64,000 nucleotides of DNA from Rheinheimera sp. (GCA_008015325.1 SSFI01000081.1:1-64000); one strand, 5' to 3'; numbered from the stretch's first letter, positions 34,326-43,995 are shown. The notes: generated by a model from the sequence alone, not told the origin. Translations and numbers: made by a program.

Positions 34326-34790
34326 ATGTCTGACAATCGCCTGTTTTTAGTGTACGACCCTGCCTTTGACGATATGGACGCAGAGGGCTGTCCGGCCTTT
34401 GGTTATGTACTGTTGTTCAGCGAAGCCGATGCCGCAGCTTACAAATCCGGTGAAAACCCGCCGTTTGCAGCAGTATCGCTGCTATTTACCGACCATGCCG
34501 ACGAAAGTATCAGTGGTGATTTACTCGGCTGGGCACAGCTGGATGCACCGGAGCTGCAAAACTTCCCGCTGGGCTATTTCTTTATGTTAATGGAGCAGGC
34601 AGCCCAGGTGGCGATTAATGCCTATCGTCAGGTCGGCCATGTCCCGGACCGGCTAATTGCACTGAACATGCCGGAAGATGATTTAATTCAGTTTGACGTG
34701 CAATTTGCCAATCTGCAGCTGGAAGACAAAGACGCCGAAATTCAGCTGGCGCAAAAAATGATGGCAGGCCGGCCATATCTCGATTCGTAA
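34326..34790 (+). CDS. Conserved acidic cytoplasmic protein, unknown
   Basis: The 154-residue protein is soluble and strongly acidic, with no signal peptide or membrane segment and no motif that I recognise. It has regular hydrophobic periodicity and normal local codon use, so it is very likely a real gene. It is divergent from glpE with a 158-base gap. Function unknown. Confidence 0.7.
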   Translation: MSDNRLFLVYDPAFDDMDAEGCPAFGYVLLFSEADAAAYKSGENPPFAAVSLLFTDHADESISGDLLGWAQLDAPELQNFPLGYFFMLMEQAAQVAINAYRQVGHVPDRLIALNMPEDDLIQFDVQFANLQLEDKDAEIQLAQKMMAGRPYLDS

Positions 34791-34829
34791 CGATAGCCTG
34801 AGCAATTTTTCCCGCGAAACATCCGCAGT

Positions 34830-34876
34830 CTGAACTGAACCGTATCCCGGTTTCCCCGGCGTACTTTTCAGTTCAG
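34830..34876 (+). promoter_or_regulatory. Inverted repeat overlapping the ribosome site of the DUF2256 gene
   Basis: CTGAACTGAA (34830-34839) and TTCAGTTCAG (34867-34876) are perfect 10-bp arms. Two CCGG blocks in the loop could extend the fold. The right arm runs into AGGAG at 34875-34879. If formed in RNA, the stem could limit ribosome access to the TTG start at 34888. It may also terminate the upstream transcript, although there is no T-run. Confidence 0.4.
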
Positions 34877-34887
34877 GAGCGATTCAG

Positions 34888-35034
34888 TTGGCCCACCACA
34901 AATTACATTTACCTGAAAAAATCTGCCCGGTTTGCCAGCGGCCGTTTCAATGGCGCAAAAAATGGCAACGTGATTGGGCGACGGTGAAATATTGTTCCGA
35001 ACGCTGTAGGCGTCGCAGTAAAGGTCAGACCTGA
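34888..35034 (+). CDS. DUF2256 mini-protein (zinc-ribbon-like)
   Basis: This 48-residue protein matches DUF2256: a CPVC pair (residues 13-16), [10 protein letters not shown], then [11 protein letters not shown] with a second Cys pair (36 and 40). Four cysteines in this arrangement could bind one zinc. The start is TTG at 34888 with an AGGAG site eight bases upstream. Similar proteins are often encoded near photolyase or cryptochrome-like genes. None is seen here. Function unknown. Confidence 0.85.
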   Translation: MAHHKLHLPEKICPVCQRPFQWRKKWQRDWATVKYCSERCRRRSKGQT

Positions 35035-35106
35035 AGCGCGTCTGTTTGCACAAATTGTAACCATCAGGTTAATATCCATTGATAAATTAATTGCAAGGAT
35101 AGGCCG

Positions 35107-36102
35107 ATGAAAACTGCTTTATTGTTATGCGCATCCATTTTTTCCGGGTTATTACATAGCCAGACCGAAGTCAGTGCGACTCAGATTCAGCACTGGCTGG
35201 AAAGAAACCAGTTTAAAAATATCGAAAAACACGTCACTACTCTGCCGACTTTTGCTTCAGACCTGCAGTTACAACAGGCGCATGCTGAGGCCCTGATGGG
35301 ACTGGATCAGACTGAAGCGGCGGCTGAATTTCTGCAACAAGCGCACAAATCCTTTCCAAAAGATGCTGACCTGCTGCAGCTGGCGGCGATGAACCAGTTC
35401 ACGCTGGCACAACAAGCCAGTATTTTTTCGGCCGCCGGCCATGCTAAAGACGGACTGGCGCTGCTGAAACAAGCCGTCAGCCTGGCGCCGGATGACGCCG
35501 ACTTACAGCTGAATCTGATTGGTTTTTACCTGCAGGCCCCTGGGATTGCCGGCGGAGATGAAGACGAAGCCAAACGAATGGCAAAAGCCTTGGCCGGCAA
35601 AGATCCGGTAGCAGGCCCGCTGGCACAGGCCATGGTGCTGAACAACGACGACAAACCCGATGAAGCGCTGAAAGTTATCGATGAGGCCTTGCAGCAACAA
35701 CCGCAGCAAGCCCGTTTATTGGCACAAAAAGCTGTGTTGCTGCTGAGCAAAAAACAAATGGCTGAAGCCGCGGCACTGTATAAGCAGGCGGCGCAGCTGG
35801 CTGAAAAACCGCAGCAAAAATACAGCTACCTGTATCAGATTGGCCGGCTGGCCGCAGTCGAACAACAGGACAAAGCAGCTGGTAAAGCCGCATTACAGCA
35901 ATTTATTGATTTTTATAAAGACGGCGAAAATCAACAACTGTCATGGGCGCGGGTCCGCTTAGCGCAAATCCATTTATTGGAGCAGAACAAAACTGACGCC
36001 GAGCAAACGCTGCAACCGGTACTGGCTTTGGCAGATAAGCCGGAAAAGCTGGAAAAAGAACTGAAATCCTTACAAAAACAACTGAAAAAGCTGAAAAGCT
36101 AA
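35107..36102 (+). CDS. Periplasmic TPR-repeat protein
   Basis: The 331-residue protein has a probable signal peptide (MKTALLLCASIFSGLLHS) and then helical repeats with TPR spacing through to residue about 320. The repeats are rich in alanine, glutamine and leucine and include the AAALYKQAAQLAEKPQ block. A lysine-rich tail ends it. It is probably a scaffold or assembly factor in the periplasm. Partners are unknown and it appears monocistronic. Confidence 0.8.
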   Translation: MKTALLLCASIFSGLLHSQTEVSATQIQHWLERNQFKNIEKHVTTLPTFASDLQLQQAHAEALMGLDQTEAAAEFLQQAHKSFPKDADLLQLAAMNQFTLAQQASIFSAAGHAKDGLALLKQAVSLAPDDADLQLNLIGFYLQAPGIAGGDEDEAKRMAKALAGKDPVAGPLAQAMVLNNDDKPDEALKVIDEALQQQPQQARLLAQKAVLLLSKKQMAEAAALYKQAAQLAEKPQQKYSYLYQIGRLAAVEQQDKAAGKAALQQFIDFYKDGENQQLSWARVRLAQIHLLEQNKTDAEQTLQPVLALADKPEKLEKELKSLQKQLKKLKS

Positions 36103-36234
36103 GTTAGCTGTACACAAATCCGACGCGGTGAGCGTCGCGCCGGATTGCACCCAAACAGACACTGCAGTTAACCGCCAGAGCGGATATACTACGCTCTTAT
36201 TCAATTGAGTCCTTGCCTTCCGGAGTCTGGCTTT

Positions 36235-37107
36235 ATGGTCAAACCTATTGATATGAAAGCGGTTGAAAATGCATTGGCCGGTTTCACCATCCCCCCGCAA
36301 CCTGAAGTGCTGCTGCGGATCAAGCAGGAAATCGAACTGGAAGATCCCAATATCAATACCATTGCGACCTTGATCAATATGGATATTGGCATTGCCGGCT
36401 TTACGCTGAAGGTCGTGAACTCCGCCTACTTTGGCCTGCGCCGCAAAATCAGTTCGATTGAACATGCCTGTAAATTTCTTGGCCTCAACCGCGTGGTGAA
36501 ACTGGTGTCCAGCGTGGTGCTGCGTTTTACCCTCAGCGATGGCAAAGCCGACCCTTTTACCCTGCGGCAGTGGAACAGTGCGATGGATGTTGGCAGCGCC
36601 GCTATGCTGATCGCCCAGCATTTACGCCTCGGTTCGGACTGCGCCGACGATTGTTATTCGATTGGTTTGTTTCATAACGCCGGCATGGCATTAATCCACG
36701 CGCAGTTCCCGGATTATCCGAAGGTGCTGAAAGTCGGCCTCAGCCAGCAGATGAATTTTGGCGATATTGAGCAGCGTTATTTTAATACCAGCCATGAAAT
36801 GCTGGGTTTTATGATCGCGCAAAGCTGGGGCCTGGCGCCGGAGATCAGTAACGTCATCGCTTATCACCATCAGCCGGAATTGTTGTTCCATTCCACCGAC
36901 ATGTATGAAAAACGCCTGTGCGCGATTTTAAAGCTGGCAGAACATATGGTCGGCGAGCAACAAACCTTGTTTGACGTAGCGGACGACACGCAGTGGCACG
37001 CTATTGCTGATGCGGTGCTCGACACACTGGAACTGGACGAGATGCATTTGCTGGACCTCGGCGATTTCCTGCTGGAAAACGGCGTGGAAAACCAGTTCCA
37101 CCGCTAA
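36235..37107 (+). CDS. HDOD-domain signalling protein
   Basis: The ATG at 36235 follows a CGGAG site (36221-36225) and is preferred over upstream TTG at 36205. The 290-residue protein is an HDOD domain (about 10-215). It has the typical IPPQPEVLLRI start, the LKVVNSAYFG helix, and an LFHNAGMALI region in place of an intact HD metal site. It is expected to be a cytoplasmic regulator of motility, stress or cyclic-nucleotide signalling. No catalytic residues are seen. A terminator follows. Confidence 0.88.
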   Translation: MVKPIDMKAVENALAGFTIPPQPEVLLRIKQEIELEDPNINTIATLINMDIGIAGFTLKVVNSAYFGLRRKISSIEHACKFLGLNRVVKLVSSVVLRFTLSDGKADPFTLRQWNSAMDVGSAAMLIAQHLRLGSDCADDCYSIGLFHNAGMALIHAQFPDYPKVLKVGLSQQMNFGDIEQRYFNTSHEMLGFMIAQSWGLAPEISNVIAYHHQPELLFHSTDMYEKRLCAILKLAEHMVGEQQTLFDVADDTQWHAIADAVLDTLELDEMHLLDLGDFLLENGVENQFHR

Positions 37108-37183
37108 GCGGCGCATTGGCTGGCGCAGCACACAACGCCCAAAGCTGAGCAACAACTCCCGCTGCTGCACCAGTCCTTTTCAG

Positions 37184-37208
37184 ACCGGCCCATCATGGCC
37201 GGTTTTTT
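37184..37208 (+). terminator. Rho-independent terminator after the HDOD gene
   Basis: ACCGGCC (37184-37190) and GGCCGGT (37197-37203) form a perfect 7-bp stem with a six-base loop, followed by a run of T to 37208. Confidence 0.88.
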
Positions 37209-37277
37209 GTTGCACGCTGGTGCAATCTGCGTGCTTCGTGCCGGTGAATGCCTCATTTCGCCGCATCTGGTCCGGTT

Positions 37278-37291
37278 TGAATACGTATTCA
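37278..37291. promoter_or_regulatory. Maltodextrin regulon operator (LacI-family site) upstream of the transporter
   Basis: TGAATACGTATTCA is a perfect 14-base palindrome with the central CG typical of LacI-family operators. It lies about 270 bases upstream of the transporter ATG. The same sequence, extended to 16 bases, lies upstream of the TonB receptor gene at 62424-62439. The LacI regulator gene at 42586-43632 is the natural candidate to bind it. Confidence 0.75.
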
Positions 37292-37562
37292 TGTTGTTGT
37301 TGCCGGCAAAGCACGATATCAAGAAGCTCTGGTTATCTGTCTGCTTGCGCCACAGGCCTTGCAGATGAGGTCCGACAGTTTCCTGGAGACACAATTGCGG
37401 GGAGTTTATGCTCCCCTTTTTTCTGGCTGTTTTCCGGAAACACACCAGAAAACCATTGTATAAACAGCACTCTGCTATGCTCTGAAGGCCGTAACTACCA
37501 GTAGCGGCCGCTATTGTGGGCAAGGACTTTAGACTCAAAAATAAAAAATACGGGGAATCATT

Positions 37563-39044
37563 ATGCAGCAGGCCAAACCGAATCTGAGTTTCTGGCAAAT
37601 CTGGAATATGTGTTTCGGCTTCCTGGGGATCCAGTTTGGTTTTGCCTTGCAAAACGGTAATGTCAGCCGGATTTTCCAGACTTTAGGCGCCAGTATCGAT
37701 GAACTGCCGATTTTATGGATCGCCGGGCCGCTGACCGGTTTGTTAGTGCAGCCGGTGGTGGGCTATTTTTCTGACCGCACCTGGAACCGCTTAGGGCGCC
37801 GCCGGCCGTATTTCTTCTACGGCGCTGTGCTGACCACGATGGCGCTGTTTTTCCTGCCGAATTCACCAACTTTGTGGATGGCCGCAGGTATGCTGTGGAT
37901 CCTCGACGCCTCCATCAATATCACCATGGAACCTTTCCGCGCTTTTGTCGGTGACAACCTGAACGAGCAACAACGGCCACTGGGTTTTTCGATGCAGAGC
38001 TTTTTTATCGGTATCGGTGCCGTTGTCGCTTCAGCCTTGCCTTATATGCTGAATAACTGGTTTGACGTGGCCAATACCGCCGCGCCGGGCGAGATCCCCG
38101 ACTCCGTGCGGTATTCATTTTACTGTGGCGGTATTGTGCTTTTTATCGCGGTACTTTGGACTGTGATGCGCTCCACTGAATACAGCCCACAGCAGCTGGC
38201 AGCCTTTGGTGAAGCACATGAAGAAAGTCTGCCGGGCAGTAATCAGCGGCAGTATTGGGGTGAAGGCATTGTTGCCGCGCTGATTGGTGTGGTGTCACTC
38301 GGCCTGGTCTGGCAATTTAAACTGGACCAACAGCTGTATATTCTGGGTGGTGCACTTCTGGCCTTTGGTTTACTGCAGTTCCAGGTCTCCCGCAGTAAAA
38401 CTCAGGGTAAAAATGGCATGGTCGTACAGATTGTGGACGACCTGTATACGATGCCAGGCCGCATGCGTCAGCTCGCCGTGGTGCAATTTTTCTCCTGGTT
38501 TGCCCTGTTTGCCATGTGGATTTACACCACAGCTGCAGTGACTTCGGTGCACTATGGCAGTTCAGACCCAACTTCAGCCGCTTATAACGATGGCGCCGAC
38601 TGGGTCGGTATGCTGTTCGCGTTTTACAACGGTTTTGCCGCGCTGGCGGCATTAGTCATCCCGTATATTGTACGCCGCACCTCATTGCAAGTAGCACACT
38701 GCATCAACCTGGTTCTGGGCGCTGCCGGTTATCTGTCCTTCTTGCTAATCAAAGACCCGGCGTTACTGTGGATTTCGATGATTGGCGTTGGTTTTGCCTG
38801 GGCCTCTATTTTGTCGCTGCCATACGCCATGCTCGCCGACGCCTTACCGGCCAATAAAATGGGTGTGTATATGGGCATGTTTAACTTCTTTATTGTGTTA
38901 CCGCAGCTGTTGGCGGCGACCATTCTGGGTTCGCTGATCAATCATTTATTTAATGCCGAAGCGATTTATGCGCTGGCACTTGGCGCTGCCAGTCTGTTGA
39001 TTGCTGCGGTGTATGTGTTGACTGTAAAAACTGAGCGCAGCTGA
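37563..39044 (+). CDS. MFS sugar transporter, maltose/maltodextrin type
   Basis: The 493-residue protein has twelve membrane helices. It also has the features of the large-loop sugar MFS group found in Alteromonadales and Caulobacter maltose loci: PVVGYFSDRTWNRLGRRRPYF at about 61-81 carries the family GxxxDRxxxxxGRRRP motif. It likely imports maltose or short maltodextrins by cation symport across the inner membrane. Immediately downstream is a GH15 glucoamylase-like gene with a 32-base gap, so the two form an operon behind the palindromic operator. Confidence 0.88.
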   Translation: MQQAKPNLSFWQIWNMCFGFLGIQFGFALQNGNVSRIFQTLGASIDELPILWIAGPLTGLLVQPVVGYFSDRTWNRLGRRRPYFFYGAVLTTMALFFLPNSPTLWMAAGMLWILDASINITMEPFRAFVGDNLNEQQRPLGFSMQSFFIGIGAVVASALPYMLNNWFDVANTAAPGEIPDSVRYSFYCGGIVLFIAVLWTVMRSTEYSPQQLAAFGEAHEESLPGSNQRQYWGEGIVAALIGVVSLGLVWQFKLDQQLYILGGALLAFGLLQFQVSRSKTQGKNGMVVQIVDDLYTMPGRMRQLAVVQFFSWFALFAMWIYTTAAVTSVHYGSSDPTSAAYNDGADWVGMLFAFYNGFAALAALVIPYIVRRTSLQVAHCINLVLGAAGYLSFLLIKDPALLWISMIGVGFAWASILSLPYAMLADALPANKMGVYMGMFNFFIVLPQLLAATILGSLINHLFNAEAIYALALGAASLLIAAVYVLTVKTERS

Positions 39045-39076
39045 GCTTACACAGCTGAGCAAAGGAGAGTCTGTTG

Positions 39077-41479
39077 ATGAACGCTGTTTTTCGTCTGTCG
39101 GCGCTAAGTGCCGCTTTATTGTTGTCGGCCTGTCAGCCACAGCAGGAGCCTGCCGCTTCGATGGCGCCGGGTGCACCGGGCCAGCCTTCCACCTGGTCTT
39201 ATGCCGGTAAAACCGGCATCGGTACCTCATACGAGCAATATCAGGATGGCCGTTATGCCGATACTGCCAGCACAGGCGTGGTGTCCAAAGTCTGGTTTTC
39301 ACTGGCGCAGGGTATTCTGACCGAAACCATGGCCGGCTTGATCCACGAAGCTCAGCTGCGTGAATTGCAGCTGGTGGTACAAGGCCAGGGTTTTGTCGAC
39401 GAAGAAAAAACCGCGACTAACAGTGAGATCGATTACCTGCTGAAAGATGCCGCCGGCCGCCCGCTGGCGCTGTCCTATCGGGTGAAAAACACCGCCAAAA
39501 ACGGCCAGTATGAAATTGAGAAACAATATTTTACTGATCCTTCAGCGCAATCGATGGTCGTGCGGACCACGTTTAAAGCGCTGGCTGATGGCCTGACTGT
39601 TTATTCATATATAGACCCGGCACTGGCCAATACCGGCAGCAATGACAGCGCAACCGTCAAAGATGGCATGTTGCAGGCTCAGGACGGTAACAGCAGTCTG
39701 ACGCTTTTAACAGTACCAACACCAGCCCACGCCACTGTCGGCTTCGTCGGCGTGTCTGACGGCCTGACTGAGCTGAAAAAAACCGGCGAGGTGCCGACTT
39801 ATCAAAGCACCGGCGAGACAGCCGGTAATGTTGCCGCTCTGCTGACGCACGCCACACTGAAAAAAGGCGAAACAGCCAGCTGGGACCAGGTGATTGGGTT
39901 TGGCAGTGATGCTGCACAAAGCCAGGCTCAGGCGCAACAGACACTGCAACGCGGCCTCGATGCCGTGTTGGCGCAGTATCATGGCGACGGTGATGCTATT
40001 GGCTGGCAGGATTACCTGGCACAACTACCAGCGCTGGCGAAGCTGACCGACCAAAGCACCGATCAGGGCAAACTGCTGTATGCCAGTGCGCTCGTGTTAA
40101 AAGCGCAGGAAGATAAAACCCACGCCGGCGCTTTTATCGCCTCGTTATCCAATCCATGGGGTGAAGCCAAATCGGCTGAACAGGCGCAGACCGGTTACAA
40201 AGCGGTCTGGCCACGGGATTTTTATCAGGTGGCGATGGCGCTGTTAGCGCTGGGTGACACGGAAAGCCCGAAAGTTGCGTTCCAATATCTGCAAAAAGTA
40301 CAGGTCACTGAAAAAACGCCGGGCTTTAGCGGTACACCGGGCTGGTTCCTGCAAAAAACTCATGTCGATGGCACACTGGAATGGGTTGGCATCCAGATGG
40401 ACCAGACCGCGATGCCGGTGATGCTGGGCTGGCGCCTGTGGCAGGACGGCGTGCTGTCTGACGCCGAAATCACCAGCTGGTATCACAGCATGCTAAAACC
40501 GGCGGCGGATTTCCTCGCGCACGGCGGCAAAGTCAAACTGGACTGGAACGACATTGATTTAAAATCGCCGGCGACGCAACAAGAGCGCTGGGAAGAACAA
40601 TACGGTTATTCGCCGTCAACTATGGCAGCTATCATCAGTGGTCTGGTCAGCGCTGCTGATATCGCCGCCAAAGCCGGTGACAGCGCCAATGCCCTGCTTT
40701 ATCAGCAAAAAGCTGATGAGTTTGCCGGTAAACTTGAAGCCCTGACTTACACCGAACAGGGCCAGCTAAAAACAGCGAATAGTGATGGCAAATATTATCT
40801 GCGCATCAACAGCAACGAAGATCCAAACGACAACAGTGTGCTGGAACTGCGTAACGGCCAGGCCGATACGCGCGAAGGCCACGTGGTGGATGGCGGTTTC
40901 CTCGAACTGGTGCGTTATGGCGTGCGTAAAGCCGACCATCCGGCAGTGCTCGCCACCTTAGGTGAAATGGACGACCTGACCTTGCCCGACCTGACGCGGG
41001 TGCGTTATGAGTTTAAAACCGCCAGCGGTCATACAGTATCGGGCTGGCGCCGGTATGGCATTGACGGTTATGGTGAAGATATCGTCAGTGGTGAGGCGTA
41101 TGCCAACGGACCGGGCCAGACCAACACGGCTGGCCAGCGCGGCCGCGTCTGGCCGTTTTTCTCCGGTGAACGCGGTCACTATGAACTGGCGCGGGCGCTG
41201 TTGCAAAAGCCACAGCTCGGGGAAGCCGAACTGGCACTACTGCGCACGCAGTATGTTGGTGCGATGGAACATTTTGCCAATACTGGCCTGATGTTACCGG
41301 AGCAGGTGTTTGATGGTGTCGGCAATAACAGTCATTACCAATATCAGCCGGGCGAAGGCACCAATGGCGCAACACCACTGGCCTGGACTCACGCCGAGTA
41401 CATCAAGCTGTTACGATCGCTGCAGGACCAGAAAGTCTGGGACCGCTATCCGCTGGTAGAGCAGCGCTACGCCAAATAA
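39077..41479 (+). CDS. GH15 glucoamylase/glucodextranase-like lipoprotein
   Basis: The ATG at 39077 follows AAAGGAGAG (39061-39069). A TTG one codon earlier is not needed. The product of about 800 residues has a lipobox LSAC at about 17-20, a glucodextranase-N-like beta domain (about 40-270) and an (alpha/alpha)6 GH15 domain. The catalytic acid region is EEQYGYSP (Glu near 505) and the catalytic base is in FFSGERGH (Glu near 697). It would release glucose from the non-reducing ends of maltodextrins, probably in the periplasm or anchored to a membrane. Operon partner of the sugar transporter. Confidence 0.9.
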   Translation: MNAVFRLSALSAALLLSACQPQQEPAASMAPGAPGQPSTWSYAGKTGIGTSYEQYQDGRYADTASTGVVSKVWFSLAQGILTETMAGLIHEAQLRELQLVVQGQGFVDEEKTATNSEIDYLLKDAAGRPLALSYRVKNTAKNGQYEIEKQYFTDPSAQSMVVRTTFKALADGLTVYSYIDPALANTGSNDSATVKDGMLQAQDGNSSLTLLTVPTPAHATVGFVGVSDGLTELKKTGEVPTYQSTGETAGNVAALLTHATLKKGETASWDQVIGFGSDAAQSQAQAQQTLQRGLDAVLAQYHGDGDAIGWQDYLAQLPALAKLTDQSTDQGKLLYASALVLKAQEDKTHAGAFIASLSNPWGEAKSAEQAQTGYKAVWPRDFYQVAMALLALGDTESPKVAFQYLQKVQVTEKTPGFSGTPGWFLQKTHVDGTLEWVGIQMDQTAMPVMLGWRLWQDGVLSDAEITSWYHSMLKPAADFLAHGGKVKLDWNDIDLKSPATQQERWEEQYGYSPSTMAAIISGLVSAADIAAKAGDSANALLYQQKADEFAGKLEALTYTEQGQLKTANSDGKYYLRINSNEDPNDNSVLELRNGQADTREGHVVDGGFLELVRYGVRKADHPAVLATLGEMDDLTLPDLTRVRYEFKTASGHTVSGWRRYGIDGYGEDIVSGEAYANGPGQTNTAGQRGRVWPFFSGERGHYELARALLQKPQLGEAELALLRTQYVGAMEHFANTGLMLPEQVFDGVGNNSHYQYQPGEGTNGATPLAWTHAEYIKLLRSLQDQKVWDRYPLVEQRYAK

Positions 41480-41545
41480 AGCACAGCGTTACGCTAAATA
41501 ACACAAGAATGCGAGCCGGCTTACCGGCACCGCACGTCTCTCCCG

Positions 41546-41586
41546 CTCCCGGTTTGTTGTTGCGATGCAGCAGGCCGGGAGTTTTT
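41546..41586 (+). terminator. Terminator after the GH15 gene
   Basis: CTCCCGG (41546-41552) pairs with CCGGGAG (41575-41581) around a 22-base loop, followed by TTTTTC. It ends the transporter-glucoamylase transcript before the convergent rlmF gene. Confidence 0.75.
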
Positions 41587-41647
41587 CTTTGTGGGGGTTT
41601 TCTTTAGGATAGTGTTCAGGCTGTGTGAGCGATACATCGGCAGGACA

Positions 41648-42589
41648 TCAACGCCGCCGCCAGCGGTGTTGCTGCCACAATGCCGCAAGTTCAGGTGTCA
41701 GAAAACTCCAGGCCAAAATCCGGCTTTGTTTGTTACCCTGCTCCATTGTGATCACCTGCACCTGGGTCGCGCCCAGCTGTTGCAGTTGCTGCTGCAGTTT
41801 TGCCAGATGTTGCTGTTTCGACACCAGCGTGCTGAACCAATACACCTGATGGGCAAAATCCTTACTCTCCGCCAGCATCCGGCGTAAAAAAGCCGGCTCG
41901 CCGCCTTCACACCAGAGTTCATTGGCCTGCCCGGCAAAATTGAGCGGCGCCGCGCTGTCCAGCCCCAAATTACGTTGTTTGCGGGCACTGCCGGCTGCAG
42001 CTGCGTCCGGACTGTCATGGAATGGCGGGTTACATAAGGTCAGGTCCAGATAATCACCAGGCTGAATCACGCCATGGAAAATCGCCTGTGGATTGCTTTG
42101 CTGGCGCAGCGACAACTGCCGTTGCAGTCCATTTTGTTCGATAAGCGACGCAGCATTTTGCAAAGCTCTGGCATCGATATCGCTGCCAATCGCCTGCCAG
42201 CGCAGCGCTTTGGCCGCCAATAATGCATAAATCAGGTTGGCGCCACAGCCGATATCCAGCAACTGAACTGCAGCGGCCGGCACCTTTTTACCCTGAAAAC
42301 TGGTGGTTAATAAATCCTGTAAATACAGCAGGTAATCCAGCCGCCCCGGCACGGCCGGGCACAGATAACCGGCCGGGATCTGGTAATGCGTCAGGCCAAA
42401 TTGCCATTGCAATAACGCCGTATTGAGTAAAGTGACGGCTTCCGGCTTGGCAAAATTCAGCGTTTGCCGGCCATCTGGAGTCGTTTTTAAATACGCCGCC
42501 AGTGCCGGCTGCAGCTTGACCAGTTCCGTGAGCGGATATGGCGCGGCAAAAGGGTTCTGCGGATGCAGACTGGTCTTGCTGGCCGTCAT
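41648..42589 (-). CDS. rlmF: 23S rRNA (adenine1618-N6)-methyltransferase RlmF
   Basis: The frame is open to 42622, but the ATG at 42589 overlaps the stop of the LacI gene (ATGA), giving 313 residues. The N-terminal [14 protein letters not shown] segment is typical of RlmF. SAM-binding LLDIGCGANLIYALL and the catalytic NPPF in LTLCNPPFHDSPD follow. It methylates A1618 of 23S rRNA. The coupling to the sugar regulator gene is unusual, because rlmF is a housekeeping gene that is normally separate. Confidence 0.93.
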   Translation of the reverse strand: MTASKTSLHPQNPFAAPYPLTELVKLQPALAAYLKTTPDGRQTLNFAKPEAVTLLNTALLQWQFGLTHYQIPAGYLCPAVPGRLDYLLYLQDLLTTSFQGKKVPAAAVQLLDIGCGANLIYALLAAKALRWQAIGSDIDARALQNAASLIEQNGLQRQLSLRQQSNPQAIFHGVIQPGDYLDLTLCNPPFHDSPDAAAAGSARKQRNLGLDSAAPLNFAGQANELWCEGGEPAFLRRMLAESKDFAHQVYWFSTLVSKQQHLAKLQQQLQQLGATQVQVITMEQGNKQSRILAWSFLTPELAALWQQHRWRRR

Positions 42590-43632
42590 GTTGCGGAACC
42601 GGTGACCTGTGCAGCACCGCACGACCGGCGCACAATCATTTTCGGCTCAATCTCGGTCTGACTGATACTTTCCTGCGCAATCAGCTTTAGCAGATTCACC
42701 ACCAGCATCTCGCCGGCTAAAGTAGTATTTTGCTGAATAGTGGTCAGCGGCGGCGTGCAGAAACTGGCCATCGGGATATCGTCAAAACCCACCACAGCCA
42801 CATCTTCCGGCACCCGTAGTCCAGCGGCTTGCACCGCCCGGATCACGCCAATCGCAATCAAATCGCTGGCGGTAAAAATAGCCCGGGGTCTGTGACCTGC
42901 GGCAAATAACTGCTGGGTCGCACTGTAGCCGGCCTGCTCAGTCGAAATTGCGTCGAACTGCGGCACTTGTTCCGGTGGAATGCCATGTTCGGCCAGCACT
43001 TCAACATAGCCCTGAAACCGCTGCAAAAACTCTGGCGCATGGTCGGACGCTATGCCGATAAAGGCAAAACTGCGATAACCCAGACTCAACAGATGGCTTG
43101 CTGCCTGACGACCGCCTTCGCGGTTATTGCTGCGAATAGTAAATTCAGGATGGCCTTCGACCTGCGCGCCCCAACAGACAAAGTGAGTTTGTTGTGCCAG
43201 CAGTTGCTGCAGCTTTTCTTCGTAGTCGATGTAATCGCCGTAACCGAGCAGGATGATGCCGTCGGCTTTTTTACTGTCTTCGTAGTCGGCGTGCCAGTCG
43301 TTACTGAGCTGCTGGAACGAGATCAATAAATCATGCCCGCGTTTGGTACAGGCGCGGGTGATACTGCCGAGCATCGACAGAAAAAACGGATTAATTTGTG
43401 AATCATCGACGGTGGGGTCTTCAAACAACAACAGGGCTAAAGTACCGCTGCGCTGTTTACGCAGGTTACTGGCGTTTTTGTCGACTTTATAATTGAGTTG
43501 TTTGGCGATCGCAAAGATCTTGTCTTTGGTTTCCTGGTTCACCGCCGGGCTGTCACGTAAGGCGCGGGATACCGTTGATTGCGACACTCCAGCCAGGTAG
43601 GCAATATCAAACGAAGTGGCTTTTCCTTTCAT
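42586..43632 (-). CDS. LacI-family regulator, probable maltodextrin repressor (MalR-like)
   Basis: The 348-residue protein has an N-terminal LacI helix-turn-helix ([20 protein letters not shown], residues about 7-26) and hinge helix NLRKQRSG. A periplasmic-binding-protein-like effector domain follows, with [20 protein letters not shown] near 280-300. It should bind a palindrome with central CG in the absence or presence of a maltodextrin-derived effector. It lies beside the transporter and GH15 genes, and matching palindromes precede the transporter and TonB receptor genes. The assignment to this regulon is inference from co-location and sites. Confidence 0.85.
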   Translation of the reverse strand: MKGKATSFDIAYLAGVSQSTVSRALRDSPAVNQETKDKIFAIAKQLNYKVDKNASNLRKQRSGTLALLLFEDPTVDDSQINPFFLSMLGSITRACTKRGHDLLISFQQLSNDWHADYEDSKKADGIILLGYGDYIDYEEKLQQLLAQQTHFVCWGAQVEGHPEFTIRSNNREGGRQAASHLLSLGYRSFAFIGIASDHAPEFLQRFQGYVEVLAEHGIPPEQVPQFDAISTEQAGYSATQQLFAAGHRPRAIFTASDLIAIGVIRAVQAAGLRVPEDVAVVGFDDIPMASFCTPPLTTIQQNTTLAGEMLVVNLLKLIAQESISQTEIEPKMIVRRSCGAAQVTGSAT

Positions 43633-43788
43633 ACTGCAAATTCCCCATCGGCCTGCAACGCCTGCTACTATTTTGCTCTGCTATACGGTGAAACAGAGAT
43701 GGCAGACTTTTTATCAGGCTGATAAGGTGCCACAACAGGCTGCTGTGGGCAAGCAAACCAACGGGAGGATGCCGGGAATTCGCGCTGT

Positions 43789-43995
43789 TTACGGCCGCGC
43801 TGGCGCGACTATAAACATTTTGTTGACCGGCGGTGCGGGGATCTGTGGATTTGTCTGAACGGTGCTGGCTGCTTGCGCTGGCGCCTGAGCTGGGGCCACA
43901 TGGACACAGGAGCCCAACAAATTCAGCAGCAGAAAAGCCATAATTTGTAGCCGGCAAAAACGGCCCGGGGCAGGCACATTCAAATCATTTTGCAC
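43789..43995 (-). CDS. Putative small proline/alanine-rich lipoprotein
   Basis: This 68-codon frame starts at GTG (43995) with a GGAGA site about seven bases upstream. It encodes a basic N-terminus, a hydrophobic run and a lipobox LLGSC near residue 30. A short Ala/Pro-rich mature part follows. It is located upstream of the LacI gene on the same strand. The tail lacks any domain. It may be real, but its size and a slightly long signal region leave doubt. Confidence 0.45.
   Translation of the reverse strand: MQNDLNVPAPGRFCRLQIMAFLLLNLLGSCVHVAPAQAPAQAASTVQTNPQIPAPPVNKMFIVAPARP

Larger units (their letters stand above)
37108..37562. other. Regulatory gap before the sugar transporter gene
   Basis: This 455-base gap has no credible gene. 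It holds the HDOD gene terminator (37184-37208) and a perfect 14-base palindrome (37278-37291). A long leader precedes the transporter ATG, with a GGGGA ribosome site near 37551. Open frames on both strands have non-coding composition. Confidence 0.6.

Noticed and set aside
36117..36146. Hairpin after the TPR gene as terminator
   Set aside because: The stem has mismatches and no T-run follows, so it was not called.
37004..37652. Overlapping frames on both strands between the HDOD and transporter genes
   Set aside because: They cover a terminator and an operator and have low-complexity or non-coding composition without start signals.
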